Assembly (NCBI RefSeq): GCF_012584455.1
Contig: NZ_JABAEB010000007.1
Coordinates: 62,001 to 126,000 of the forward strand
Direction: 5' to 3'
From: Shewanella oncorhynchi
GTDB taxonomy: Bacteria > Pseudomonadota > Gammaproteobacteria > Enterobacterales > Shewanellaceae
Length of the DNA: 64,000 nucleotides
Positions 36,398 through 46,352 of this stretch are shown in pieces. Position numbers and translations under genes: made by a program. Within the stretch, counting starts at the first letter, position 1; each line of letters begins with the position of its first letter. The notes under the pieces were generated by a model. The model saw nothing but the letters and a program-made list of their open reading frames with translations. It was not told the origin of the DNA and did not search any database.

Positions 36398-37765
36398 CTA
36401 TTTACCTTTTAACAGGGCTCCGATGGCCTTTTTCACATCTGCAAAACAGGGGCGCTGAGCCACATCTAACTGCATGCACTCATCTTTAATCGCACTCAAC
36501 TGTGTGTAGTACAGAGGGCCAATCGAGGCACTCACATAGGCAGATGCATCCACATAGGCCAATAGATCTTCAATCAAGCAACCAAGCGCTCGCACTTCAA
36601 TAGCTTCTATCGCTAAGCGTTCTGCTGTCGATAGATTGCGTAAGTTTGATGCCGCACCAAAATCCCCAAACAATAAGCTCATCTGTTGATTAACCATAAT
36701 ATTATGGGCGTAGACATCACCATGGCTTACTTGTTTAGCATGCATGTGCGCCATCGCATCGGCCAACTGGTGTGTGATTTTGGCGACTTCATCAAGGCGA
36801 AATTCGCTACCTTCTTTAAAGGTATCGCGAGTGCAGGTGACAAGACTTGGTGGTAGCCCTAAGTTACTAAACCCTGGCGGAATAAGTTCCATCACTAAAC
36901 CCAATTGATCTTTTTGGCTAATGTGCGCCACAACCTTAATAAGGCAGGGATGATCACCCGTTGTGAGACAGCAATCTAACTCGTCAGCGGGATAACCATC
37001 GCTCGTCACTTCACCCTTAAAGAGTTTTACCGCAATATGCGCCGACCCCGTCGCGGCTATCATGGCTTGATTCAACCAATCGCCTCGATAAATGACCCCA
37101 GAAGCCCCTTCGCCAAGCTTCTCAGCCAACTTGATATCACCCAGAGTCACATTCGCCACTGTGGCCACATCGGCATGGGGATCGACTAAGGTATGGCTGA
37201 ATGGATTTCCCGCAAAGGCGAGCCAAGTCAGTTTGGGCAAACTGAGTAACCAAGCTGGCAGTGCGTGGAGTTGATTGGCCGATAAACGCACTAACTCTAA
37301 GTTGCGGCAATTGGCCATCGACTCGGGCAAGGTTGTTAAACGGTTACCCGCTAAAGCTAATTTTTGCAGACGATGTAAATCGCCCATGGCCGCAGGCAAT
37401 GTCTCAATGAGGTTATCGGTTAGGATGAGCCAGCGGGTTTGCAGCGGTAATGCCGCAGCAGTCACTGTTTTGATTTGATTGGCCCTAAAGCCAATCATCT
37501 CTAAATTTGTGCAGCGCCCTAATGCCTCAGGCAAATGTTCAAAGCGATTATTCGAGGCGAAAATTATCTTTAAATGCGATAAGCGGTGTAAATCCTCGGG
37601 CAAAGTGCTCAGTTGATTATTCGATAAATCGAGGATTTCGAGGGTATCGGCTAAATCAAAAATCTCCCGCGGGAACTCGGTTAAATCCTCAACCAATTGT
37701 AAACGTGTAATCCCTTGTAACTGCCCTGCCCTTAACTGCGCTAACGTCTGCACTTTGCTACCCAA
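36398..37765 (-). CDS. Leucine-rich-repeat protein kinase
   Basis: A 455-residue cytoplasmic protein that combines about seven leucine-rich repeats (residues 20-190, for example LEILDLSNNQLSTLPEDL) with a eukaryote-like Ser/Thr kinase domain (210-455). The kinase has the glycine loop GEGASGVIYRG (218-228), the ATP-binding Lys247 in IAVKLFKG, HGDVYAHN (348-355, with HGD in place of HRD) and DFG (368-370), so it should be catalytically competent although it is a non-RD kinase. No signal peptide or membrane helix. Its partners and target are unknown; it stands alone between the RND pair and mltD. Confidence 0.9.
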   Translation of the reverse strand: MGSKVQTLAQLRAGQLQGITRLQLVEDLTEFPREIFDLADTLEILDLSNNQLSTLPEDLHRLSHLKIIFASNNRFEHLPEALGRCTNLEMIGFRANQIKTVTAAALPLQTRWLILTDNLIETLPAAMGDLHRLQKLALAGNRLTTLPESMANCRNLELVRLSANQLHALPAWLLSLPKLTWLAFAGNPFSHTLVDPHADVATVANVTLGDIKLAEKLGEGASGVIYRGDWLNQAMIAATGSAHIAVKLFKGEVTSDGYPADELDCCLTTGDHPCLIKVVAHISQKDQLGLVMELIPPGFSNLGLPPSLVTCTRDTFKEGSEFRLDEVAKITHQLADAMAHMHAKQVSHGDVYAHNIMVNQQMSLLFGDFGAASNLRNLSTAERLAIEAIEVRALGCLIEDLLAYVDASAYVSASIGPLYYTQLSAIKDECMQLDVAQRPCFADVKKAIGALLKGK

Positions 37766-37963
37766 GTTAATGAAAAATCGCGGCTATGGTAGCGTATAAA
37801 TCGACAAAGCTAAACGCAGGATCTGCAATCAAAGGGCGGCACAATCGGCCTTAAGACAACTTTGATACGATAGGTAAAACTTGGGGGAGCTATCCAGAAA
37901 CTCGAAAACAGATTAGCATGTGCACCAATATGGAATGCCCAGTCAACTCATCACAGGACAATC

Positions 37964-39397
37964 ATGCGGACACATTTTCGCCAAACGCACTCATTTACAG
38001 TGCTTATGCTTGCCATGCTAATGGCCCTACTGAGCGGTTGCGCTACAACATCAGCAAGCCCATCAACCACTGAATTCAATGCCACAGCAAGTGATGTCAG
38101 TAATGATAACGACCACTCGCCACAACAGCATCAAACACCACCCGCAGTGGTTGAGCAGTACAGCGATGTATGGGAAAAGATCCAACACGCCAATACCATT
38201 GACGTCCATGATGATGCCGAAGTACGTAAACAGCGTAACTTTTTCGATGATAAACAAAAATTTATGAATCAGGTTGGCGATCGCGCCGAGCCATTCTTGT
38301 ATTACATAGTCAGCCAGCTCGAAGCGCGTAACATGCCATTAGAATTGGCGTTATTGCCCATAGTCGAAAGTGGCTATAACCCTTTAGCACAAGCTAACGG
38401 CCCCGCAGGACTGTGGCAAATGATCCCTGCTACTGGACGTAATTTTGGCTTAACAGTGAATTCTGCCTACGATGGCCGTAAAGATGCGCTGGCCTCAACC
38501 GATGCAGTGCTCGACTATCTACAGCACCTATACGACACCTTAGACAAAGACTGGATTAACGCCGTCGCCGCCTACAATACCGGTGAGCTAGTGATCAAAG
38601 CCGCCATTGATAAAAACAAAGCCAAGGGTAAACCTACGGACTTTTGGTCACTGGGTATCCCCGCTAAACGAGTACAAACAGTCCCTAAGTGGCTGGCATT
38701 TATTCAAATTATTCGAAATCCCAACCACTACGGTTTAAAAGTACCCCCTATTGCTAACCGCCCTTTCTTGGAAAGAGTGCCAGCACCTAATGGCGTAGAT
38801 ATTGGCCAGATTGCTAATGCAGCAGGGCTCAGCAAAGCAGAATTTAAAACCTATAACCCAGGCTTTCGCCAAGGTGTAATCCCCAGCAAAGGCAAATATC
38901 AAATCGCTTTACCGCTGGAAAACATAGGTCATTATCAGGAAAATCAGGACAAGCTCTACGCTCAAAAACGCTATGACAGCCAAAGCTATATCGTCAAATC
39001 TGGCGACAGCCTAGGCACAATCGCAGCCAAGTTTGATATGTCAGTGAAAGCATTAAAACAGGCCAACAATCTGACATCTGACCGCCTAAAAATCGGCCAA
39101 GAGCTCACACTGTTAACGCCAATGGCGGGCAATGATAATGAGCCTGAACCCACTAAAACCAAGGCGAAGACAGATAAAAAAGTGAGCAATAAGTCGTCGA
39201 CCAAAGCTAAAGCGACTACCTCAACATCGGCCGATAAACCTGCTGTAAAAGCGACCACTTACAAGGTGAAATCTGGTGATTCGCTGGATAAAATCGCCCG
39301 TAAGAATAAGGTTAAACTGGCTGACTTAATGAAGTGGAACCAGCTCAATGGCAAAAGCATTATTAAGCCAGGCCAAGAACTGAAAATTTCCGAATAA
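37964..39397 (+). CDS. mltD: Membrane-bound lytic murein transglycosylase D
   Basis: A 477-residue lipoprotein that cleaves peptidoglycan with formation of 1,6-anhydro sugars. A signal ends in LLSGC. The SLT catalytic domain is at about 110-230, with the catalytic Glu in PIVESGYNPLAQ and the GPAGLWQMIPATGR motif. Two LysM peptidoglycan-binding domains follow (YIVKSGDSLGTIAAKF and YKVKSGDSLDKIARKN), joined by a Lys/Thr/Ser-rich linker. Length and layout agree with E. coli MltD. It has its own terminator. Confidence 0.96.
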   Translation: MRTHFRQTHSFTVLMLAMLMALLSGCATTSASPSTTEFNATASDVSNDNDHSPQQHQTPPAVVEQYSDVWEKIQHANTIDVHDDAEVRKQRNFFDDKQKFMNQVGDRAEPFLYYIVSQLEARNMPLELALLPIVESGYNPLAQANGPAGLWQMIPATGRNFGLTVNSAYDGRKDALASTDAVLDYLQHLYDTLDKDWINAVAAYNTGELVIKAAIDKNKAKGKPTDFWSLGIPAKRVQTVPKWLAFIQIIRNPNHYGLKVPPIANRPFLERVPAPNGVDIGQIANAAGLSKAEFKTYNPGFRQGVIPSKGKYQIALPLENIGHYQENQDKLYAQKRYDSQSYIVKSGDSLGTIAAKFDMSVKALKQANNLTSDRLKIGQELTLLTPMAGNDNEPEPTKTKAKTDKKVSNKSSTKAKATTSTSADKPAVKATTYKVKSGDSLDKIARKNKVKLADLMKWNQLNGKSIIKPGQELKISE

Positions 39398-39419
39398 CGA
39401 TTGTAGTTTGAACGGCAAA

Positions 39420-39452
39420 AAGCCCAACAAAGCGCTGTGTTGGGCTTGTTTC
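39420..39452 (+). terminator. mltD terminator
   Basis: AAGCCCAACA and TGTTGGGCTT form a 10-bp stem with a short loop, followed by GTTTC. It lies 22 bases after mltD. Confidence 0.85.
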
Positions 39453-39560
39453 TATCCCAATATCAGAGTTAACCGCCACAGTTCAGCGTTACTGCTCAGT
39501 TGACCTAATCAATACTCCCAGACAATCATTCCAAAACAAACCACTCCAATTGCAGCGCCA

Positions 39561-40682
39561 TTATTTTGTGTCTTTCTTCGCTAAACCAAGGGGATACAAT
39601 TGCTGCTTAAACATGCCAACAGGCATGTAATCGCCCACGACACCATATTGCTCTGGCCACTCTTTCTGGCCTCGAACTGCAGTCCCAAATAGGTAATCTA
39701 AAAAAGAAAAATGGGCAGCATAGTTACGGTCGATTGCCGCCTTATCGGAAGCATGGTGCCAATGGTGGAATTGCGGACTGACAATTAAGTAACGTAGCCA
39801 GCCAAAGTTAACCTGCACATTGGCATGATTAAAGACCGCCTGCACGCCAACGATAATCACATAAATACTGATGATGTCTTTGGAGAATCCCAAGATAAAA
39901 ATCGGCGTGAGCACTAAACAACGGGTAGCAATCAACTCAAACATATGTTGCCTTGAACCAGCCAACCAATCTAAATGTTTCGCGCTATGGTGCACCGAAT
40001 GGAAGCGCCACAGGAAAGGAATTTCATGGTAGGCACGGTGCGCCGCATATTGCATTAAATCGGCGACCAATAAAATCAACAACAGTTGCAACGCAAAGGG
40101 AAGATCCGCGATAAAGCTTTGCACTGTGCTGGAAATAGCCCAAGAAAAGGTCGACTGCACAAATTGGTTTGCCACCAATAATACAAATCCAATCGCTAAG
40201 TGATTCACCAAAAAATGGTTTAAATCCCCTTGCCACTCGGATCTCAATATTGCTTGTTCTGGTTTATGGGGTAGCCATTTCTCGATAAAAATGAAAATTA
40301 AGGTTGAGCCTAATAAGTCTAAAATAAACCAATCTAAACCCAGTGAGACCTTATGATTAGCAAAAGGCTCGACCTCAACTTGATGACCACCAAAGGCAAT
40401 CGCTAAACTCACAAATACCCAAGCCACAAAGCCGAAACGCTTATTTTTATTTCGAATAAAATTCAATAAACCTAAACTGCCCGACACCACTAAGGCGACA
40501 AATATTAAGCTGCGAATAACATCGACATTATAGCTTTGGCGTAATTCAGGAGTGGTGAGATATTCGGGAAAATGAAACGCCAATACGCCCAGAAACGATA
40601 ATATCGCTAACATACACGCTATACTACCGCTAATACTGCCTTCACCAATTTGGAAATGGCCGTCTTTAAATCCTTTATTCAT
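39561..40682 (-). CDS. Sterol desaturase/fatty acid hydroxylase family membrane protein
   Basis: About 373 residues with six to eight hydrophobic helices and the eight-histidine di-iron pattern of the fatty acid hydroxylase superfamily: HRAYH, then HSVHH, and later NHANV with HHWHH. Members hydroxylate or desaturate lipids; the substrate here is not known. AAGGAG lies 9 bases before the ATG at 40682 (a GTG directly before it is a possible alternative start). Transcribed alone. Confidence 0.9.
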   Translation of the reverse strand: MNKGFKDGHFQIGEGSISGSIACMLAILSFLGVLAFHFPEYLTTPELRQSYNVDVIRSLIFVALVVSGSLGLLNFIRNKNKRFGFVAWVFVSLAIAFGGHQVEVEPFANHKVSLGLDWFILDLLGSTLIFIFIEKWLPHKPEQAILRSEWQGDLNHFLVNHLAIGFVLLVANQFVQSTFSWAISSTVQSFIADLPFALQLLLILLVADLMQYAAHRAYHEIPFLWRFHSVHHSAKHLDWLAGSRQHMFELIATRCLVLTPIFILGFSKDIISIYVIIVGVQAVFNHANVQVNFGWLRYLIVSPQFHHWHHASDKAAIDRNYAAHFSFLDYLFGTAVRGQKEWPEQYGVVGDYMPVGMFKQQLYPLGLAKKDTK

Positions 40683-40856
40683 CACAGTGAACTCCTTTTC
40701 CTATGTTGCTCGCGTTATTCACATCACAGCAATGCTCGGCTTAATTTTTGCCGATCAGCCTACATTAACCCCGCAGCCACAATCAATAAAAAGTGAATGC
40801 TAAGACAATAATGCTCAATCTACTAAGCCCACTAAAACGAGCACACAAAAACAGCC

Positions 40857-40884
40857 AAAAAAAGCGCTACCTAAGTAGCGCTGT
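40857..40884 (-). terminator. Terminator of the DUF4397 lipoprotein gene
   Basis: AGCGCTAC and GTAGCGCT form an 8-bp stem with a 4-base loop; on the minus strand a run of T follows. It lies about 30 bases after the DUF4397 gene. Confidence 0.88.
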
Positions 40885-40914
40885 TTTATTAGAGCCGTTC
40901 ACTCACCTTAGCGG

Positions 40915-42285
40915 TTAGATCTTAATCAAGTTATAACCAAAGCTAGTAGAAGGATCTTTATTCAGCACCATAGTCACATTATCTTCATTGCTGAAATCCA
41001 TTAAATCGGATGCATAGACAACGGTTTTAGTACCGTTTTCCACAGCGATAACCTTAATAGAATATTCGCCAGCTGGCACAGTCACTGACTGAGGGCTCGC
41101 AGGATTGACTGCGGTGATCTTATTTACAGCCGTTTCAATCGTGTCATTTGCCTTTAAGAAATACACGGTTAGATTGCTTTTATCGGCAAAACTCACAATG
41201 TCGAACTTAAAGCTATAGGGACTTGGCGTCTGAGTTTGCTTCATCTCCATCGCCTTCACTTGGCTGCCCTGCTCGGTCGTTTGCTCATAGATGAAGATGG
41301 TTTTAATGTCATCTTGGTTAAGGGTGATCAACACGTTATCGAGCAATTTATTTTGCGTACCGTGGTCGAACACACTCACACCAAAATCATTAAACTCAGC
41401 ACCTTGATAGCTAGTCACCCCAAAAGATGGCACTTCGCTAAACAGAGTATCTTGCTTACTGCTAGCCACTTTCACATCGATAATGTGCGAACCTAAACCG
41501 TTAAAGACGCGATAATCGACACTCGCTTCTAATGCTACATGATTGCGAACATTGGTGGTTGAATCGACACTGTCCAAGGTGATTTTTGAATCCGAAGCAC
41601 CAAAACCTTCACGGATGATCAGCTTATAAGGCACCTTAGAACTGAATTTAATGTTCGCAGTTGTATAAGAAACATTGGTTGTTCCCGCTGGTGCGAGGTA
41701 AACCTTATATTCACCCGTATCCATCACTTGTGGCTGCGACACTTCACCGTAGGCCACACTGCCTAACATCACGGCATCGGCAAAGGTTTGGGTCGACTTA
41801 GAAACATAAGCGTCAAAGGCTTGGGCATGTACAGCAGTATTGGCAATCAAGAGCTGCATTTTACTGTTTTCAGCCACTTCGTTGAGCTTATCGAGTTCAG
41901 TGCGAGAATAGTTGATATTAAGTAATTTAGGTTCGGTAAAATCACCATGTAATACAAAGAAATGGTCCGTTGCAACTTTCAAATCGATATTTTCTTTATA
42001 AATAGAGATATCTTTATCAGAGGCATCCTTAGCCATCACTTCAATCGCAGTTACGCCAGCCGTCGACGTAAATCGCGGCATAGTGTCCCCATAGATCACA
42101 CTTTCATAGGTTTTATCGGCAACTTTGAGTGCAGTAGCAGTGCTTCCAGCTGAAGCATTATAAAATTGCACATAGGTGGCATTTTGATCTGTGCCCTCTT
42201 CATTATTATCATCTGAGCCACATGCCGTTACCGCTAAACAGGCAACAGCCACCGCAGCGAATCCCTTTAGCTTACTTTTTATCAT
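40915..42285 (-). CDS. DUF4397 domain lipoprotein
   Basis: About 456 residues. The start at 42285 (MIKSKLKGF) has GAGGG just before it and opens a lipoprotein signal ending in LAVTACG. The mature part is beta-rich with two or three repeats of the DUF4397 pattern (YVQFYNASAG..., LLIANTAVHA..., DYRVFNGLGSH...), a family of surface or periplasmic proteins of unknown role. No catalytic motif. Divergent from the helicase gene. Confidence 0.8.
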   Translation of the reverse strand: MIKSKLKGFAAVAVACLAVTACGSDDNNEEGTDQNATYVQFYNASAGSTATALKVADKTYESVIYGDTMPRFTSTAGVTAIEVMAKDASDKDISIYKENIDLKVATDHFFVLHGDFTEPKLLNINYSRTELDKLNEVAENSKMQLLIANTAVHAQAFDAYVSKSTQTFADAVMLGSVAYGEVSQPQVMDTGEYKVYLAPAGTTNVSYTTANIKFSSKVPYKLIIREGFGASDSKITLDSVDSTTNVRNHVALEASVDYRVFNGLGSHIIDVKVASSKQDTLFSEVPSFGVTSYQGAEFNDFGVSVFDHGTQNKLLDNVLITLNQDDIKTIFIYEQTTEQGSQVKAMEMKQTQTPSPYSFKFDIVSFADKSNLTVYFLKANDTIETAVNKITAVNPASPQSVTVPAGEYSIKVIAVENGTKTVVYASDLMDFSNEDNVTMVLNKDPSTSFGYNLIKI

Positions 42286-42657
42286 TGTTTCCCTCATTAG
42301 CAGACAAAAATTCAGTTCAATCTACGCAGTTATACAATGACAACAATGGCAATTTCCACTAAAAACAAAAACAAATATTTTACAAACTCAAACACTTAAC
42401 AAACATTTCAATAACACAGAAAAAAGTGATACAAACCACACTTTTCAGGCCCTTAATTGATACAAATGCGGCTGCTGATACTTTTGCTCGCCTCTCAAAA
42501 ATTCTGCTCCAGTGGAAAATGGCTGATCTATCGAACACCTCTCTTTTAGGCTTATAGCGACTATGGATAAACTATCCTCAGACGGTACAAACCTTGTTCG
42601 ACTAATGCGATTAGGTTACTCTCGCATCGCCAATTAAGCCTTTGGGATGGATAGGAT
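42286..42657. other. Divergent intergenic region
   Basis: Upstream region shared by the DUF4397 lipoprotein and the helicase. It is AT-rich on the left half, with no clear hairpin or recognised operator. Confidence 0.4.
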
Positions 42658-45375
42658 TTGCAAGGGATTCTCAACTACTACAAACAATGTTTTCAACACG
42701 ATAGTGCCGAAATCAATCTCTGGTCTAGCCACAAGCTTGCCGAGCAAGATCAGCTATTACTCCAACATGAAGACGAGTTAAGCAGTGGCTTCCTACCCCG
42801 CTTGCCAGTACCATTTGCTCCCGCCAGTGCATTACTAGCACGTAGCGCTTTGTATTTACGCGAAAAGGTATTATTGCACTGCTGTCTGTTTTTCTGCGGC
42901 ACAGTCGACCTTAATGGCGAAAAACGTAAAGTCGTGACGCCACTGCTGTACCGCGAATGCCAATTACAGGCTGACGGCGATAATCTCTACCTAGAGAGCA
43001 ATAACACTCTAGCTGGCCAAGGGCCATTCACTATCAATGAAGCTCTATTAGAAAAATTAGTCGTTGAAGGACATAGCCTAAGCCAAGATTTACGCGATAA
43101 TCCAACGGATGTCAGTGGCTGGATATCTTGGCTGCGGGCGGGCCAAGCCGATGTTGATACCAGTCATTTATTGCATTTTCCCAAGCTGATCGATGAGGCT
43201 GAATTCACTAGCTTATGCCGTAAACGTGGGCAGTTTCTTGTCAGTCGAAGCCAAATCATTTTGGCAGAACGTTCGATCGCGAGTCGGGGCATTTTGCACG
43301 AACTCGACAAACTAATGACAGCGCCTGAACCATCAGCACCGCTTAAAGCGCTATTCGCAGAAACACAACAAACAACATCAATCAGCGCCAGTGAAGACAC
43401 ACAAGAGGCTTATCTTCCTGGGCTGTTAAGCCGCGCGCAAATTCAGGCCTTAAAGATTGCGGCCAATCATACTTTGGGGCAGATCTCAGGCCCACCGGGA
43501 ACAGGTAAGAGTTACACCATAGCCACAGTGGCAGCAGAGCAGGTATTAAGGGGAAAATCGGTACTTATCGTCGCCCACACCGATGTAGCTGTTGATGTGA
43601 TTGCCGATAAATTGCAACAACAATTCCAGCTAGGGAGCAGCCTTATTCGAGCAGGCTCGCCGCAGTTTATAAAAGTCCTTAAAAACCAGATTGATGAAAT
43701 GCTCCATGGTCAGCACCCTGCATCAAATGAAGCCGTCTCGCATAGGTTGCTACTCAATGCAAAACAACAACTTAATACTGTGACTCGTCAGCAAGTCAAG
43801 ATGGAAGCGGGCTTTATACGTCATTGCCGCCATGCCATACGTCGCGGCCAAAAACTGGCGACCTTACAACAAGGACAATCCCGTTGGCGCTTAGGATTTT
43901 ACAACTGGGCTTACCATGCAGGTATAAAAAGGTTTGCCCAGCAATGGAATGAACTCGATAAATTAACGGCCCTCATCGCGCAAAAAGAAGACTTAAGCCT
44001 CAAATACTTACAATTGGCCACTCACTATCGATTAAACCAATTACTCAAAAATAAGCGCAGTACATTGGTGAGTTTTGCCAGTGCGTTACGCGCTCGCCAG
44101 TCCGCTAAGCAACTCGACGGCTTCTACAAGACGGATTTTGATGCCTTAAAACAAACCTTTCCCATTTGGTTATCTAGCCTTGCCAGCTTGCATAAAGTGC
44201 TGCCCATGGAGCAGCAAATGTTTGACTTAGTGATTATTGATGAAGCCACTCAAGCCAATATTGCCGCATGTTTACCGGCCTTGCAGCGAGCAAAGGCGGC
44301 ACTGGTGGTGGGAGATAGCAAACAACTGCGCCATTTCTCTTTTTTATCCCGCGCAAAACAAACTCAAATCCAGACCCAACTCGGACTCGCCCCGGATTGC
44401 CGCGGCCTAATGAGCTACCGTGATGCCAGTATGCTCGACTTAGCGTCACAATCCCTCGCAAGCCAATCCCAAGTGGTATTTTTAAATGAGCATTTTCGGA
44501 GTAAACCTGAGCTGATCCAATTTAGTAATCAGCAGTTTTATCAAGGCATGCTGAAGATTATGCAGCACAGACCTTGCACAAGTTCAGGGCACTTACACAG
44601 AGTCCACGTTACTGGCAGCCGTGATAGTAAGGGAATTAACGCCATAGAAGCGGAAGCATTAATTCAAAAGTTAGCTCAACTGATTGATGAACAAGAAAAT
44701 GTATTAGTGCCTTCCAGCATTGGTGTACTCTCCTGTTTTCGCAATCAGACGGAGTATTTATCCCAGCAAATCCTCACGCGCTTTAGCGCACAACAACTCG
44801 AGCGTCACCAATTACGGATTGCCACGCCCTTTGGTTTTCAAGGGGAAGAGCGCGATATTATGCTGCTATCGTTTAGCATTACGGCCAACGACAGCCGCGC
44901 CGCTGTGTATTTAAATCGAGCCGATATGTTCAATGTCGCGATCACCCGCGCTAAACAAATGCAATGGCTATTTTTATCGGTACAAGCGCATGAACTCCCC
45001 AACAATAATTTACTGGCAACTTACTTAGCATCGGCGGGCCAATTTCAAGCGGCGCACAATTATGTCGATGCCCTCGATACCTTCGGCCAATCTGTGGCAC
45101 TCGCGATTGAAGAAAAAGGCATAACTGTCTGGCGCGCCTACCATATGGCAGGGCTAGAACTGGATATTTTATGTCGCTATGGTAACCAATATTTAGCAAT
45201 AGATTTAATCGGTTACCCAGGACCTTGGGCGGACTTTTTCGATATTGAACTGTATAAACTCTTACAGCGCGCGGGCATTAAACTTATCCCCGTCAGCTAC
45301 GGGCTATGGTGCCAACAGCGAGAACTTTGTATCCAACATATTTGCCAGCAATTGGGTATTACCCAAACAAGTTAA
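42658..45375 (+). CDS. SF1 DNA/RNA helicase with nuclease-like C-terminal tail
   Basis: A 905-residue superfamily 1 (Upf1/Dna2-like) helicase. The Q-motif region LSRAQIQALK (258-267) precedes the Walker A GPPGTGKS (278-285). A long insert with a helical region follows, then Walker B LVIIDEAT, motif III VVGDSKQL, FLNEHFRS, GFQGEERDIMLLS and the arginine-finger motif VAITRAK. The last ~100 residues (IEEKGITVWRAYHMAGLELD, then LAIDLIG) have the strand pattern of a PD-(D/E)XK nuclease such as DUF559, but the active site is degenerate. Start is TTG with GGGATGGATAGG just before it; no ATG fits. Role unknown: DNA repair, RNA metabolism or defence are all possible. Confidence 0.88.
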   Translation: MQGILNYYKQCFQHDSAEINLWSSHKLAEQDQLLLQHEDELSSGFLPRLPVPFAPASALLARSALYLREKVLLHCCLFFCGTVDLNGEKRKVVTPLLYRECQLQADGDNLYLESNNTLAGQGPFTINEALLEKLVVEGHSLSQDLRDNPTDVSGWISWLRAGQADVDTSHLLHFPKLIDEAEFTSLCRKRGQFLVSRSQIILAERSIASRGILHELDKLMTAPEPSAPLKALFAETQQTTSISASEDTQEAYLPGLLSRAQIQALKIAANHTLGQISGPPGTGKSYTIATVAAEQVLRGKSVLIVAHTDVAVDVIADKLQQQFQLGSSLIRAGSPQFIKVLKNQIDEMLHGQHPASNEAVSHRLLLNAKQQLNTVTRQQVKMEAGFIRHCRHAIRRGQKLATLQQGQSRWRLGFYNWAYHAGIKRFAQQWNELDKLTALIAQKEDLSLKYLQLATHYRLNQLLKNKRSTLVSFASALRARQSAKQLDGFYKTDFDALKQTFPIWLSSLASLHKVLPMEQQMFDLVIIDEATQANIAACLPALQRAKAALVVGDSKQLRHFSFLSRAKQTQIQTQLGLAPDCRGLMSYRDASMLDLASQSLASQSQVVFLNEHFRSKPELIQFSNQQFYQGMLKIMQHRPCTSSGHLHRVHVTGSRDSKGINAIEAEALIQKLAQLIDEQENVLVPSSIGVLSCFRNQTEYLSQQILTRFSAQQLERHQLRIATPFGFQGEERDIMLLSFSITANDSRAAVYLNRADMFNVAITRAKQMQWLFLSVQAHELPNNNLLATYLASAGQFQAAHNYVDALDTFGQSVALAIEEKGITVWRAYHMAGLELDILCRYGNQYLAIDLIGYPGPWADFFDIELYKLLQRAGIKLIPVSYGLWCQQRELCIQHICQQLGITQTS

Positions 45376-45392
45376 TGCAGTAAATAACAGCC

Positions 45393-46352
45393 TTAATCAT
45401 GCTGTTGATAAATCGCTTTTATCTTGCTTCGCAACCAAGTGATTTTGGGGTTGTGGCTGTTTCTCTTATGCCAAATCAAGGTAAAAGGGATCGCGAGTTT
45501 ATCAAGATATTCGCCACTTATCGGGATAGGGCGGCTGACTAAGTCAGGGTGTAATTGGCGGGCATATTGTTCGCAATATTGTGGCGCAATTGCCATCATA
45601 TTGTGGTGAGGCTCTGCCGCGACAAACAGTGACTGCTCAAAACTGGCCAAGGTCAGCACAATATTACGACTCAGACCAAGCTCGATAAGCACATCATCTA
45701 AGGCCCAGGTTTCGCTCTTTTCCCACAAGATATTGATATGCGAGTATTTTAAGAAAGTGTCTATATTCCACTCTTCCTGCAAGGCGGGATGATCGCGGCG
45801 CAAATACACCTGAGGAAGATCGGTAAATAAAACCTCAAAATCGATAAAATAGGGTAATAAATCAAGGGATTCCTTGGAACGTGGATGACTTTCTCGGCCG
45901 GTAAACCCCATATCAGCTTCACCACGCACAATCGCTTCGAGTGAATCGTAATCCCAATTTCGTACCTTCACCTTTGCATCAGGGTATTGAGTATAAATGG
46001 CCTGAGTCAGCTCATTAAGCATGATAAGCAACAAAGGCGACTCAAGCATTAACTCGAAGGTGAGCCCTTTGGTCATCTCGTCACCGCGCTTAGCCATCAA
46101 TTGCTTACCCATTTGCAACCATTCGGATAACTCCTGCTCCATACCGTGAGCCAATGGCGTTAACTGAAATCCCTGCGGCGTTTTGACAAATAAGGGATCG
46201 TCAAACCAATCCCGTAATTTGGCCAGCGACTTACTCACAGTGGATGGCGTGACATTGAGCTTTTTGGCAGTCTTAGAGACACTCCGCTCCTGTAATAAAA
46301 GCTGCAAAATAAACAATAAGTTAAGATCAAGCCGACTCAGGGATTTGGTCAT
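45393..46352 (-). CDS. yidZ: LysR-family regulator YidZ
   Basis: A 319-residue LysR regulator closely matching E. coli YidZ over its whole length, for example [29 protein letters not shown] and [19 protein letters not shown]. The winged helix is near residues 25-50 ([20 protein letters not shown]). YidZ has been linked to anaerobic growth with nitric oxide in E. coli. It overlaps the end of mdtL by 26 bases, so the pair is translated together, as in enteric bacteria where they are neighbours. Confidence 0.92.
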   Translation of the reverse strand: MTKSLSRLDLNLLFILQLLLQERSVSKTAKKLNVTPSTVSKSLAKLRDWFDDPLFVKTPQGFQLTPLAHGMEQELSEWLQMGKQLMAKRGDEMTKGLTFELMLESPLLLIMLNELTQAIYTQYPDAKVKVRNWDYDSLEAIVRGEADMGFTGRESHPRSKESLDLLPYFIDFEVLFTDLPQVYLRRDHPALQEEWNIDTFLKYSHINILWEKSETWALDDVLIELGLSRNIVLTLASFEQSLFVAAEPHHNMMAIAPQYCEQYARQLHPDLVSRPIPISGEYLDKLAIPFTLIWHKRNSHNPKITWLRSKIKAIYQQHD

